A stretch of DNA of 64,000 bases from Actinopolymorpha pittospori (GCF_014873875.1 NZ_JADBEM010000001.1:9858001-9922000); one strand, 5' to 3'; numbered from the stretch's first letter, positions 24,286 through 34,040 are shown. The notes: generated by a model from the letters alone, not told the origin. Program-made: numbers and translations.

Positions 24286-26408
24286 CCGAGACCATGACGG
24301 CCGACATGCCGCAGTCCAGTCGGTCCGATGCGCTGCTCGCGGTTCGGGACCTGCGGGTGAGTTTCCCGTCCGAGGCCGGCCGGGTGGACGCTGTCGGCGG
24401 CGTCTCCTTCGACCTTCAGCCCGGTCGTACGCTGGGGGTCGTCGGCGAGTCCGGTTCGGGCAAGTCGGTGACTTCCCTGGCGATCATGGGGCTGCTCGAC
24501 GATGCCGCCTCGGTGCACGGATCGATCAAGCTCGGCGGCCGGGAACTGCTGGGCCTGGACGACCATGCGATGTCTAAGATCCGTGGCAAGGACATCTCGA
24601 TGGTCTTCCAGGATCCACTGTCCACGTTGACCCCGGTATTCACCATCGGTGACCAGCTGGTCGAGGCACTGACGACTCACAGCACGATGGGGAGGCGACA
24701 GGCAGCAGAGCGGGCCGTCGAACTGCTTCGGCTGGTCGGGATCCCGCAACCGGAGAGCCGTTTGAAGTCCTTCCCTCACGAGTTTTCCGGCGGCATGCGG
24801 CAGCGGGTCGTGATCGCGATCGCGATAGCGAACAACCCGAAGGTGATCATCGCCGACGAGCCAACGACGGCTCTGGACGTGACGATTCAGGCCCAGATCC
24901 TGCAGGTGCTCAAGCGGGCCCAGGAGGAGACGGGTGCGGCGGTCATCATGATCACGCACGACATGGGCGTGGTGGCCAGCGTCGCCGATGACGTCGTCGT
25001 GATGTACGCCGGCCGGCCGGTCGAGCATGCCTCGGTCGATGACGTCTTCGCAACGCCGAGGATGCCGTACACGATCGGGCTGCTGGCCGCGATTCCGCGG
25101 GCGGATCGTCGTGACCCGCAGTCCCTGGTGCCGATTCAGGGCAACCCGCCGATCCTGATCAACCTGCCGGACCAGTGCCAGTTCGCCGACCGCTGCCCGA
25201 TCGCGATTGATGCCTGCCGGGGCAAGGTTCCCGAACTCGTGGCGGTGCTGAACAGTCCGAACGATGACAACGGCGAGCGGCGTGATCAGGAGTCGGGACA
25301 TCAGGTCGCATGTATCCGGGCCGGTGAGATCGAAGGCTGTGGCACGATCGACGGCCGGCCGATATTCCCGGTCCCCGAGATCGCCAGCAGTGACCTTGCA
25401 CGGGTTCCCCGTGGTGAGCGGAAGCCGGTTCTGGCCGTCGACAACCTGGTGAAAGAGTTCCCGCTGATGAAGGGCGCGGTTCTCAAGCGACGCGTCGGAA
25501 CGGTCTATGCGGTCAACGGCGTCTCGTTCGACATTCGCGAAGGGGAGACGATGGCGATCGTCGGGGAGTCGGGCTGCGGCAAGACGACCGCCCTGTTGGA
25601 GATCATGGAGTTGGCGCCGCAGCGTGGGAGCGACATCCGGATCGACGGTCGCAGCATGACGGGCTTGAGTAAGCGCGAGATCACGGCTGTCCGCCGCGAC
25701 CTGCAGATCGTCTTTCAGGATCCGATGGGCTCGCTCAATCCGCGATCGACCGTGTTCGACCTGATCGCCGAGCCGATGCGGGCTTTCCGGTATTCGTCCG
25801 ACGAGGTCGAGACGCGTATTGAGGAATTAATGGATCTGGTCGGCCTCAATTCGGAGCACAGCGACCGGTTCCCAGCCGCGTTCTCCGGCGGGCAGAGGCA
25901 GCGGATCGGCATCGCGCGAGCTCTTGCGACCAATCCGAAACTGATCGTACTGGACGAACCGGTATCGGCCTTGGACGTGTCCATTCAGGCCGGTGTCATC
26001 AACCTTCTGGAAGAGCTGAAGGCCAAGCTCGGCATCTCGTTCCTGTTCGTGGCGCACGACCTGTCGGTGGTCCGACACATCGCCGACCGGATCGGTGTGA
26101 TGTATCTGGGCAAGTTCGTCGAGTACGGCGAGGTCGATGCAGTCTTTGAGGATCCACAGCATCCGTACACGGCGGCGTTGCTGTCGGCGATCCCGCTGCC
26201 CGACCCGGTGAAGGAACGCACCCGGGAACGAATCCTGCTGACCGGTGACCTGCCGAGCCCGATCGACAATTCCCCTGGGTGCCGGTTCGCCAGCCGCTGC
26301 CAGCTCTACCAGAGTCTCGAACCGGATCGCCAGGCACGCTGCCGGAACGAGACGCCGACGCTCAGTGGTGTTGAAGATTTGCATGTCAATGCGTGCCATT
26401 GGCGGTGA
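24282..26408 (+). CDS. Fused peptide ABC ATPase (DppD-DppF in one chain)
   Basis: A 708-residue protein with two complete ABC domains. Domain 1: Walker A GESGSGKS (55-62), signature FSGGMRQRV, Walker B VIIADEPTTALD, then an oligo_HPY tail with Cys-containing QCQFADRCPIAIDACRG. Domain 2: Walker A GESGCGKTT (about 428), signature FSGGQRQRIGIARAL, Walker B LIVLDEPVSALD, and a second C-terminal HPY tail GCRFASRCQLY. In Escherichia coli these are separate DppD and DppF; the fusion is common in actinobacteria and fixes their stoichiometry. The start overlaps the dppC stop (ATGA). The Cys motifs may bind an Fe-S cluster as reported for DppD/OppD-type ATPases. Confidence 0.95.
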   Translation: MTETMTADMPQSSRSDALLAVRDLRVSFPSEAGRVDAVGGVSFDLQPGRTLGVVGESGSGKSVTSLAIMGLLDDAASVHGSIKLGGRELLGLDDHAMSKIRGKDISMVFQDPLSTLTPVFTIGDQLVEALTTHSTMGRRQAAERAVELLRLVGIPQPESRLKSFPHEFSGGMRQRVVIAIAIANNPKVIIADEPTTALDVTIQAQILQVLKRAQEETGAAVIMITHDMGVVASVADDVVVMYAGRPVEHASVDDVFATPRMPYTIGLLAAIPRADRRDPQSLVPIQGNPPILINLPDQCQFADRCPIAIDACRGKVPELVAVLNSPNDDNGERRDQESGHQVACIRAGEIEGCGTIDGRPIFPVPEIASSDLARVPRGERKPVLAVDNLVKEFPLMKGAVLKRRVGTVYAVNGVSFDIREGETMAIVGESGCGKTTALLEIMELAPQRGSDIRIDGRSMTGLSKREITAVRRDLQIVFQDPMGSLNPRSTVFDLIAEPMRAFRYSSDEVETRIEELMDLVGLNSEHSDRFPAAFSGGQRQRIGIARALATNPKLIVLDEPVSALDVSIQAGVINLLEELKAKLGISFLFVAHDLSVVRHIADRIGVMYLGKFVEYGEVDAVFEDPQHPYTAALLSAIPLPDPVKERTRERILLTGDLPSPIDNSPGCRFASRCQLYQSLEPDRQARCRNETPTLSGVEDLHVNACHWR

Positions 26409-26513
26409 CGAGCTGTCTTCGTGCTGCCACGCCGATGCTGAGAATCACGACGGAGTGCAAGAAGCCGGGTGGCACCGTAGACCCCCGGTTCGTCGGACGG
26501 AGGGAGAGAAGAA

Positions 26514-28238
26514 ATGGGCCTTCGCAAAGGGGTCTTCGGCGCAGCGGCCGGTGCGCTGGCCGTGGTGCTGACGCTGTCGGCGTGCGGGGCCAGCGGAAGC
26601 AAGGGCGCCGGCAATGGCGACGAGGCCACGAAGAAGCTCGCTAACAAATTCACCGTGGACTGGAATCCGCAGCCGCGGGACAAGATCAAAGATGGTGGGA
26701 CCGTGACTATCCCAGTCACGGAAATTCCGTCCCAGGAGAACACGATGGCCGTCGGTACAACGACGGCGAGCGCGGCGATCTGGAACTGGTACAACCCCCA
26801 GTTGACCTTCCTGACGCCGGAGGGCAAGTGGTCGTACAACAAGGACTACCTGACCGACGTCACGCACACCGAAAAAGGTGGCAACACGGTCGTCACGTAC
26901 ACCCTCAATCCCAAGGCTGTCTGGAATGACGGCACACCGATGAGCTGGAAGAGCTTCGAGCTGACCTGGAAGTCCTGCAACGGGTCGGATTCGAAGTACC
27001 AGACGACCGGCGACTGCTCGAACATCACGTCGGTGAAGCAGGGCGAGAACAATCGGCAGGCCGTGGTCACCTACGACGGCCCGTACGCCTGGTGGCAGAG
27101 CGGGTTCGGGGCGATTCTGAATCCACACATCACCAACGCGGACGTCTTCAACAATGCCTACCAGAACAAGCTGCAATCAGACTGGGGCGCCGGGCCGTAC
27201 ACAGTGGACAGCGCCAACTTCAAGACCGGTCGGATCACGTTCAAGCGCAACCCGAGGTGGTGGGGAAACAAGGGGAAGCTGGACCGGGTCGTCTATCAAC
27301 AGATGGAGGAAACCGCCGAGATCAACGCTTTCAAGAACGGCGAGGTCGACATGGCGACGACGGCTACCAAAGACCGGCTGGCCCAGGTCCAGAGTATGTC
27401 GGACGTCACCGTCCACCGCTCGACCTCGAACGCCGTCGGCCTGCTCATCCTCAACGCTGATCGTCCTCAGCTGAGAGATGTCAACGTGCGGAAGGCCATC
27501 CTGGAAGGGATCGACCGCACGACCTTGGCCAAGATTCAGTACAACGGCCTGGGGTACACCGGCGCGGTCGGCGGATCGTTGATCTTGCTGCCCTTCCAGA
27601 ACGGCTATTCCGATTCGGTTGGCAACGCCGGGTACAAGTACAGCCCCGATGAGGCGAACAAGCTGCTCGACGCAGCCGGCTGGAAGAAGGGGGCCGACGG
27701 CATCCGCGAAAAGGACGGCCAGAAGCTCACACTCCAATTCCCTCTGTCCGGAGACGATCCCAGTACTGTCGCCCAGGGCAAGGCGATCATCTCGATGGAG
27801 AAGCAGATCGGCGTCAGTGTCAACATCAAGCAGATCGCCAGCGCGGACTTCATCAAGACGCTCACCGGTCACGGCTGGGACGCGTTCATGTCCGGTTTCT
27901 CCATGAGTGACCCGTACGGCGCGAATTACATCTGCTACTTCTACTGCTCCAAGTCCGCTGGCCAGGCAGCCGCAGGCAATAACAGCGCCGCCGGAACCAA
28001 GGCCCTGGACACGCAGATGCGGGCACTAGCCAAGATCCCGGATCCGATGAAGCAGACCCAGGCGGCGATGAAACTCGAGTCGGACTGGTACAGGCAGACC
28101 TGGGGTGAGCTACCGACCACCAACGGCCCCGCGGTGGTCACGACCAAGAGTGGATTGGCCAACCTCGCACCGGTTCCATTCTTCGGTCTGGCCGCGTACG
28201 GATCCGTTCCGGTGGAGAACTTCGGTTGGCAGAAGTAA
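26514..28238 (+). CDS. Peptide-binding lipoprotein, SBP family 5 (DppA/OppA-like)
   Basis: A 574-residue extracellular solute-binding lipoprotein. Signal peptide residues 1-23 with lipobox LSAC, Cys24 being lipidated. The family-5 core is clear: YNKDYLTDVTHTEKGGNTVV region, ALNPKAVWNDGTPMSWKSFE-like opening lobe (TLNPKAVWNDGTPMSWKSF), NADRPQLRDVNVRKAILEGI and the C-terminal DPYGANYICYFYCS. It delivers peptides to the DppB/C permeases. A GGAGGGAGAG stretch precedes the ATG. It is 105 bases after the ATPase and probably in the same transcript. Confidence 0.95.
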   Translation: MGLRKGVFGAAAGALAVVLTLSACGASGSKGAGNGDEATKKLANKFTVDWNPQPRDKIKDGGTVTIPVTEIPSQENTMAVGTTTASAAIWNWYNPQLTFLTPEGKWSYNKDYLTDVTHTEKGGNTVVTYTLNPKAVWNDGTPMSWKSFELTWKSCNGSDSKYQTTGDCSNITSVKQGENNRQAVVTYDGPYAWWQSGFGAILNPHITNADVFNNAYQNKLQSDWGAGPYTVDSANFKTGRITFKRNPRWWGNKGKLDRVVYQQMEETAEINAFKNGEVDMATTATKDRLAQVQSMSDVTVHRSTSNAVGLLILNADRPQLRDVNVRKAILEGIDRTTLAKIQYNGLGYTGAVGGSLILLPFQNGYSDSVGNAGYKYSPDEANKLLDAAGWKKGADGIREKDGQKLTLQFPLSGDDPSTVAQGKAIISMEKQIGVSVNIKQIASADFIKTLTGHGWDAFMSGFSMSDPYGANYICYFYCSKSAGQAAAGNNSAAGTKALDTQMRALAKIPDPMKQTQAAMKLESDWYRQTWGELPTTNGPAVVTTKSGLANLAPVPFFGLAAYGSVPVENFGWQK

Positions 28239-28515
28239 GGATGTTTGTGATCTTGTAGAGGGGATCGTGTTTGCGGCACGGTGTCCGTGGATGGTTTGTT
28301 GGACCTGGCGGCGGACCCGTCGACAGCCTGGCCGCCGAGCTTGAGGACGTGAAGGCGTCCTGCACCGCGAAACCGGAGCGACTGCGTGCGACAAGATCAA
28401 CGCGCAGGAGACGCCGTTGACGAGCACATCCCAGCTGGGAGCCGCAGTGCCAGAAGATCGCCAGTACCAGGTGCCCGACGGCGAGATCATCGCGTCAATG
28501 TCTCGGAGGATCACC

Positions 28516-29811
28516 ATGCCTGACGTCATCGCCGAGTACACGATGCCCGGCATCCATGTGACCGAGCGAATGATCAGCGTCCCGTTGGACTGGAGCCGGC
28601 CCGACGGCGAACAGATCACTGTCTTCGTACGCGAGTTGGTCGACCCGCCGCGACGCCGGGATGACCTTCCGCTGCTGGTGTATTTGCAAGGCGGTCCCGG
28701 CGGCAAGTCACCGCGACCTGTGGATCGGTCCGGGTGGCTCGGGGTCGCGTTGGAGCGCTACCGCGTCGTATTACTTGATCAGCGTGGCACCGGGCGCAGT
28801 ACACCGATTGATGCCGTGACGATCCAACGGCGCGGTTCGGCTTTGGAGCAGGCGGAGTACCTCACCATGTTCCGGGCCGACTCGATCGTCCTGGACGCCG
28901 AGGCCGTACGCACCAAGATCTATGACGGACGGCGCTGGGCGACTCTTGGACAGAGCTTCGGCGGCTTCATCACGCTCACCTACCTGTCCTTTGCCCCGGA
29001 AGGGTTGGCTGCCTGCTACGTCACCGGTGGCATCCCGGGAGTGCCGCCGGTCGCAGCCGAGGTGTACCGGCGAACCTTCCCCCGGGTGATCGCCAAGACC
29101 CGCGCGTACTACCGCCGCTACCCGCAGGACGTCGACACGGTTGCGGCGATCGTCGATCGGCTGGCGGCCGGGGATGTGGCGCTACCCGACGGTGATCGGC
29201 TCAGCGTGCAGCGGTTCCAGTCCCTCGGCGGTGATCTTGGCATGGGACCTGGAGCGCAACGCCTGCATTGGTTGGTCACCGAGGCGTTCGCGGAACGGAG
29301 CCGACTGTCGGAGGACTTCCTGCAGCAGGTACAAGTACGTACCGCCCAACGTGGTGGGCCACTGTTCTGGACACTCCAGGAGTCGATCTACGGCGACGGC
29401 GACAACGGGCCGATCGGTTGGGCGGCGGAGTCCGAGGCTCGCAAGCACCCGGAATGTTCGCCGGATGCCAGACCGTTGATCTTCACGGGCGAGATGACGT
29501 ATCGGTGGATGTTCGACGAGATCGCGGCGCTGCGGCCGTTCGCCGCAGCGGTTGATCAACTGGCCCAACGCACCAACTGGACACGGCTCTACGATCCTGA
29601 TCGCCTCGCAGCCAACGAGGTTCCGTTGGCCGCCGCGGTCTACCACGACGACATGTTCGTCGACTCCGGTCTGCAGCTTCAGTCCTTGGCCGGGATCGGC
29701 AACAGCCGAGCCTGGGTCAGCAACGAATGGGAACACGACGGGGTGGGTGACGTGCGGGTACTGCGTGGCCTGCTGCAGCGGATCGATGACGACGGAGGTG
29801 AGCGCCGATGA
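28516..29811 (+). CDS. Prolyl aminopeptidase-like hydrolase (S33)
   Basis: A 431-residue alpha/beta-hydrolase of the proline iminopeptidase type. Oxyanion motif LQGGPGGKSPRP, strand YRVVLLDQRGTGRSTP (the DQRGxGRS signature of S33) and nucleophile elbow GQSFGG are all present; the late Asp/His lie near FVDSGLQLQS and NEWEHDGVG. It releases N-terminal proline (or a residue) from peptides in the cytoplasm. The ATG at 28516 is chosen for GGAGG at 28506-28510; a TTG at 28417 with GGAG upstream would add 33 residues. The stop overlaps the aminopeptidase P start by ATGA. Confidence 0.88.
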   Translation: MPDVIAEYTMPGIHVTERMISVPLDWSRPDGEQITVFVRELVDPPRRRDDLPLLVYLQGGPGGKSPRPVDRSGWLGVALERYRVVLLDQRGTGRSTPIDAVTIQRRGSALEQAEYLTMFRADSIVLDAEAVRTKIYDGRRWATLGQSFGGFITLTYLSFAPEGLAACYVTGGIPGVPPVAAEVYRRTFPRVIAKTRAYYRRYPQDVDTVAAIVDRLAAGDVALPDGDRLSVQRFQSLGGDLGMGPGAQRLHWLVTEAFAERSRLSEDFLQQVQVRTAQRGGPLFWTLQESIYGDGDNGPIGWAAESEARKHPECSPDARPLIFTGEMTYRWMFDEIAALRPFAAAVDQLAQRTNWTRLYDPDRLAANEVPLAAAVYHDDMFVDSGLQLQSLAGIGNSRAWVSNEWEHDGVGDVRVLRGLLQRIDDDGGERR

Positions 29812-31250
29812 GTATCACCAACAGCGATCAGAAGATCCCGTATCTGGGAACGCGGCCACCCAGATTGACCGAGGTGCCGGCGTTCGTCGACAGCATCGGT
29901 CGTGGCTGGGAGGACCGGACGATTCCGCCGGTGGTCATCGATGGCGCCGCCGCATCGGCGGCCGCGCACCGTGACAAGCTGCGTGCCACGCTACCGGGAA
30001 GGACGGTGCTCGTAGCCGCCGGCCGAGCGCCGGTTCGGGTCAATGACACCTCCTACGATTTCCGGGCCGACAGCGACTTCTTGTGGCTGACCGGCGTCGG
30101 CATCGAGGATGCGTACCTGCTGGTCGGTGCCGACGCGTCGGCGGACACGCTGTTCATGCCGCCACCGTTCCGGCCCGGTGAGAACGGCTTCTTCTCCAAT
30201 GCACTGCACGGTGAGCTCTGGATTGGTCCCTCGGCTGGGATCGCCGAGTGGTCCCAGTCGCTGGGGATCGCCGTGCGGCCGGTCGCGGAGTTGGATTCGG
30301 CGCTGACCGGGGCCGGTACGGTCCTGGCCGGCCGGCGCGTGCCGACCTCGGAACTGGCGGTAGAGCGGTCGGAAGATCTGGATCGGGTGTGTTCCGATCT
30401 TCGGCGGATCAAGGACGATTGGGAGATCGGCCAACTCCAGTTCGCCATCGATCAGACTGTCGCTGGCTTCGCCGCTGTCGCCCGGGAGATCCCGACGGCG
30501 ATCGGTGCGACTGGGCCGGTTCGCGGTGAGCGTTGGCTGCAGGGCACCTTCGATCGGTACGCCCGGGCCGTCGGCAACGGACCCGGCTATGCGACCATCG
30601 TCGGCTCAGGTTCGCACGCCCCGATCCTGCACTGGGTGCGCTGTGACGGCCCGGTGTACAGCAACCAACTGCTGTTGCTCGACATGGGCGTCGAGGCGGA
30701 CAGCGGCTACACCGCCGATGTCACCCGGACCATCCCGGCCTCTGGAACCTTCAGCGCCGATCAACGCCGTGTTCACGATCTGGTCGAGGAGGCTCATCGG
30801 GCAGGACTGGCACACGTCCGTCCTGGCAACACCTACAGCGACTTCCACTTCGCAGCGATGGAAGTGATTGCTCGTGGCCTGGACGACTGGGGCCTGCTGC
30901 CGGTCTCGGTCGACGAGGCGCTGTCGCCCGACGGGCAACAGCATCGCCGGTGGCTGGTCTGCGGCATCGGTCACCATCTGGGGCTGGACGTCCATGACTG
31001 CTCGCAGTCGAACTGGGAGAGCTATCAGGGAGCTCCGCTCGAGCCCGGCATGGTGCTGACGGTTGAACCCGGCCTCTACTTCCATCCGCACGATCTGACG
31101 GTGCCACCGGAGCTTCGGGGAATCGGTGCGCGGCTGGAGGATGATGTCCTGGTGACTTCCGAGGGGTCGGAAGTTCTGAGCGACGCGCTCCCGATCGACG
31201 CCGATGGGCTGGAGATCTGGACGTGCGAGCGGCTCAACCAGGACCGGTAA
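29808..31250 (+). CDS. Xaa-Pro aminopeptidase (aminopeptidase P-like, M24)
   Basis: A 480-residue pita-bread-fold metallopeptidase. The N-terminal creatinase-like domain covers about 1-170 (DFRADSDFLWLTGVGIEDAY is the usual N-domain motif). The metal ligands are placed as expected: Asp in LLLLDMGVEADSGYTADVTR (two Asp), His in GIGHHLGLDVHD, Glu in LTVEPGLYF, and Glu in GARLEDDVLV. Aminopeptidase P cuts the bond before a penultimate proline and needs two Mn2+ ions. It is translationally coupled to the S33 peptidase. Both act in the cytoplasm. Confidence 0.93.
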   Translation: MSITNSDQKIPYLGTRPPRLTEVPAFVDSIGRGWEDRTIPPVVIDGAAASAAAHRDKLRATLPGRTVLVAAGRAPVRVNDTSYDFRADSDFLWLTGVGIEDAYLLVGADASADTLFMPPPFRPGENGFFSNALHGELWIGPSAGIAEWSQSLGIAVRPVAELDSALTGAGTVLAGRRVPTSELAVERSEDLDRVCSDLRRIKDDWEIGQLQFAIDQTVAGFAAVAREIPTAIGATGPVRGERWLQGTFDRYARAVGNGPGYATIVGSGSHAPILHWVRCDGPVYSNQLLLLDMGVEADSGYTADVTRTIPASGTFSADQRRVHDLVEEAHRAGLAHVRPGNTYSDFHFAAMEVIARGLDDWGLLPVSVDEALSPDGQQHRRWLVCGIGHHLGLDVHDCSQSNWESYQGAPLEPGMVLTVEPGLYFHPHDLTVPPELRGIGARLEDDVLVTSEGSEVLSDALPIDADGLEIWTCERLNQDR

Positions 31251-31260
31251 GGAGTGATGA

Positions 31261-31965
31261 ATGGCTGCCCGGACGATCACCGGTTTCGCGCGGCTCGAGA
31301 AGCGGGAGTCGCTGCGCGATTCGGTCGGCAATGCCGTACGCGCCGCGATTGTCTCCGGCGCCATGCGGCCAGGAGAAGTGCACTCCGCCCCGGCAATCGG
31401 CAACATGCTCGGCGTCTCTCCGACGCCGGTTCGCGAGGCCATGTTGGACCTCGTACGCGAAGGCATGGTCGAAGCGCTGCCCAACAAGGGTTACCGGGTC
31501 ACGGAGATCAGCGACGCCGATCTGGACGCGATCGCCGCGGTCCGCCAACTCCTGGAACCGCCGGTCGTCGGCGAACTCACGACCACGATCCCCGTCGAGG
31601 AGCTACCAACGCTCCGGAACCTGGCTCAGGCGATCGTCGAGGCGGTCGAACGGGAGGACCTGGTCGGCTACATCGAGGCCGACCGGGTGTTCCATCTCTC
31701 GTTGCTCGACCACGCGCAGAATCCCGTGCTGAGCAGCATCGTCTCGGATCTCCGGACCCGGACTCGACTTCTTGGCCTGACGCCGCTGCTGGAGTCCGGG
31801 CAGTTGCGGGCGTCGGCTGCCGAGCACCACGAACTCCTGGATCTGATCGAAGCACGAGACGGTGCCGCCGCCGAAGCCCTAATGCATCGCCATATCGCGC
31901 ACGTCCGCAGCGATTGGGCGGGTCCACGCGCCCACGATGCCAACGACGAGAAGTCAGGTTCCTGA
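31261..31965 (+). CDS. GntR-family regulator (FadR/FCD type)
   Basis: A 234-residue repressor. The winged helix-turn-helix covers about residues 15-75: SLRDSVGNAVRAAIVSGAMR, then SAPAIGNMLGVSPTPVREAM and LPNKGYRV. The C-terminal FCD all-helical domain (about 85-225) shows the metal/ligand residues D...H in EADRVFHLSLLDHA and H in AEHHELLDLI and MHRHIAHV. It lies inside the peptide-utilisation operon, 10 bases after the aminopeptidase P stop, and probably binds the two near-identical sites at 19345-19366 and 22144-22163. The ligand may be a peptide or amino acid. Confidence 0.9.
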   Translation: MAARTITGFARLEKRESLRDSVGNAVRAAIVSGAMRPGEVHSAPAIGNMLGVSPTPVREAMLDLVREGMVEALPNKGYRVTEISDADLDAIAAVRQLLEPPVVGELTTTIPVEELPTLRNLAQAIVEAVEREDLVGYIEADRVFHLSLLDHAQNPVLSSIVSDLRTRTRLLGLTPLLESGQLRASAAEHHELLDLIEARDGAAAEALMHRHIAHVRSDWAGPRAHDANDEKSGS

Positions 31966-32002
31966 CCGCAGGGGCAGCCAACACCCGAAAGGATCGAATC
32001 AG

Positions 32003-33766
32003 GTGACGACCGAGAAGTTCAACGACGACAAAGCCGAGGATGCCGGGGCTGCGAAGGTGTCGAAGGACAACCTGAATGATCACGGCGAGCAGCAGCCGTA
32101 CGACACCTTTCGCAAGATCGCCGATGATGAGTGGGCCTGGCGCCGGCAGGAGCTTCCGGACCGGTCGCTCGACGAGCCGCTCGAGCCCCGGCTGCCCGAC
32201 GTCGGACCGGAGCGACAGGAGTTCCGGGCCACTCGCTGGCGGGAGGTCGACGATCAACTCGGAAGGATCGACTGCTCCCGGCTGACGTCCGAGCAGGCTG
32301 AGGATTTCGACGTGTATCGCTTCCAGATCAAGACCTTGATCGGCCGACAGGCGTACCGGATGTTCGAGCGGCCGGCCAATGCGGATTCCGCTTTCTGGAT
32401 GGACCTGACCAGTCAGTCCCGGCGCCGGCTCGGCTCGGCCGACGACGCCGGGACCTACATCGAATGGCTGCGGCAGCTCCCGGGCTACATCGACCAGAAC
32501 ATCGAGAACATGCGGGCGGGCGTCAAGCGCGGCTTCGCGCCGGCGCAGGTCTCCATGATCGGGAGGGAGGCGACGATCCGGTCGGTCGCCGAGTCCCGGC
32601 CGGAGAACGTGAGCTTCGCCCAGCCGTTCGGGACGTTGCCCGAGGCACTCGACGGGCGTGATCAACTGATCACGGCGGGACGCGACGTGATCATCGGCGA
32701 CGTACTGCCGGCCTTCCGTAGGCTCCTGGATTTCTTCACCGGTGAGTACTTTCCGAGCCTGCCCGTCGACATCGCGGCAGTCAACGGGCCGGACGGTGAG
32801 GAGTTCTACGCCTCCAAGCTGTACGAATACGCGACAACCGAACTGACCGCCCGGCAGATACACGAGATCGGCCTGGAGCAGGTGGCCTCTATCCGCGCTG
32901 AAATGGCTGAGATCGCTGCGAGCGTCGGCTTCGTCGACGCCGACGCGATGCTGGCGTTCATGCGGACCGACCCGAAGTTCTACGCGACCACGGCGACGGA
33001 GTTGCTGCGGTTCGCCGCCTGGCAGGCCAAGAAGTTCGACGCCGTGGCGCACCACTACTTCGGCCGGCTGCCGCGGATGCGGTTCGGGATCGAGGAGCCG
33101 CCGCCGGACCTGGCGCCGTTTTACACCTTCGGTCGCGGCGGCCCGCACCGCTACATCCTCAACACCTACAACCTTGCCGCCAGGCCGCTCTACTCGATCC
33201 CGGCACTCACGCTGCACGAGGCCGCGCCCGGGCACGCGTTCCAGATTCCGTTCGCACTCGAGCAGACCCAGCACCCGGAATTCCGGCAGAAGGTCTACAT
33301 CTCGGCGTACGGCGAAGGTTGGGCTCTCTACAGCGAGCGACTCGGCGTCGAGATGGGTATGTACGAGACGCCGTTCGAGCTGATGGGCATGCTCAGCTAC
33401 CAGATGTGGCGCGCGGTCCGGCTGGTGATCGACCCTGGGATGCATGCGCTCGGCTGGACCCGCGAGCGGGCGCAGGACTTCCTCCGGGACAACACCGCGA
33501 TCAGTGATCATGAAATCGTGACCGAGGTCGACCGCTACATCGCCTGGCCGGGGCAGGCAACGGCGTACTACCTCGGAATGCTCAAGATCACCGAGGCGCG
33601 CCGCCGGGCCGAACAGGCACTTGGTGCCGACTTCGACGTCCGCAACTTCCATGATCAGATTCTGAGCCTCGGCAGCGTCCCGCTTCCGGTGATCGACCAC
33701 GCTGTTGACAGCTTCATCGCCCGGGGTGGGTCGTCACCGTTCGCCGACCTGGACACCACGAACTGA
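32003..33766 (+). CDS. DUF885-family predicted metallopeptidase
   Basis: A 587-residue protein of the DUF885 family. The zinc-peptidase-like motif HEAAPGHAF (about residue 404) is followed by GEGWALYSERLGVEMG, both hallmarks of the family, whose members are distantly related to M32-like carboxypeptidases. YSIPALTLHEAAPGH also matches the usual context. It is probably a cytoplasmic oligopeptidase or carboxypeptidase that completes the peptide-degrading set. The GTG at 32003 is chosen because AAAGGA lies nine bases upstream; the frame extends to 31937 inside the GntR gene. The catalytic activity is predicted, not proven. Confidence 0.87.
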   Translation: MTTEKFNDDKAEDAGAAKVSKDNLNDHGEQQPYDTFRKIADDEWAWRRQELPDRSLDEPLEPRLPDVGPERQEFRATRWREVDDQLGRIDCSRLTSEQAEDFDVYRFQIKTLIGRQAYRMFERPANADSAFWMDLTSQSRRRLGSADDAGTYIEWLRQLPGYIDQNIENMRAGVKRGFAPAQVSMIGREATIRSVAESRPENVSFAQPFGTLPEALDGRDQLITAGRDVIIGDVLPAFRRLLDFFTGEYFPSLPVDIAAVNGPDGEEFYASKLYEYATTELTARQIHEIGLEQVASIRAEMAEIAASVGFVDADAMLAFMRTDPKFYATTATELLRFAAWQAKKFDAVAHHYFGRLPRMRFGIEEPPPDLAPFYTFGRGGPHRYILNTYNLAARPLYSIPALTLHEAAPGHAFQIPFALEQTQHPEFRQKVYISAYGEGWALYSERLGVEMGMYETPFELMGMLSYQMWRAVRLVIDPGMHALGWTRERAQDFLRDNTAISDHEIVTEVDRYIAWPGQATAYYLGMLKITEARRRAEQALGADFDVRNFHDQILSLGSVPLPVIDHAVDSFIARGGSSPFADLDTTN

Positions 33767-33859
33767 AATCTGCAGTACCGCAGTGCTGAACTGCGCATAC
33801 GCCGTTGACTCCGTACACAACGATGGCCTGGCGGCAGCGTTGGCCGTCCCCAACCACGG

Positions 33860-34040
33860 TGACCTCATGCTGGGTGGCCGGAAGGCCAAGGGATGTGAGT
33901 GCCGCGTTGACGACCAGGCGCAGCGGGATGCGCGGCGCGTCGGCGAGGCGCCGGGCACGCCGCAGACGTGGGCCCTCGGGAACTCCCATGAGCCACTCCA
34001 CTAACCAGGGGCTCAGGCGGTTCGGTGGTGTACGTGATCG
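33860..34040 (-). pseudogene. Possible remnant of a phage-type DNA cytosine methyltransferase
   Basis: A minus-strand frame reads TPPNRLSPWLVEWLMGVPEG then a degraded stretch ending TVVGDGQRCRQAIVVY. NRLSP-FVEW-MGLPEG and GNGVVPQQA are C-terminal landmarks of phage-borne C5 methyltransferases as I remember them; here the second is altered to GDGQRCRQA. No start or catalytic PC motif exists. The rest of 33767-34283 holds no recognisable gene. Confidence 0.35.

Noticed and set aside
28239..28515. Upstream extension of the prolyl aminopeptidase gene to a TTG at 28417
   Set aside because: The ATG at 28516 has a better-placed GGAGG and starts where family proteins begin; the extra 33 residues have no recognisable features.
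31577..33700. 707-codon minus frame over the GntR and DUF885 genes
   Set aside because: Antisense shadow of high-GC coding; both plus-strand genes show clear family motifs.
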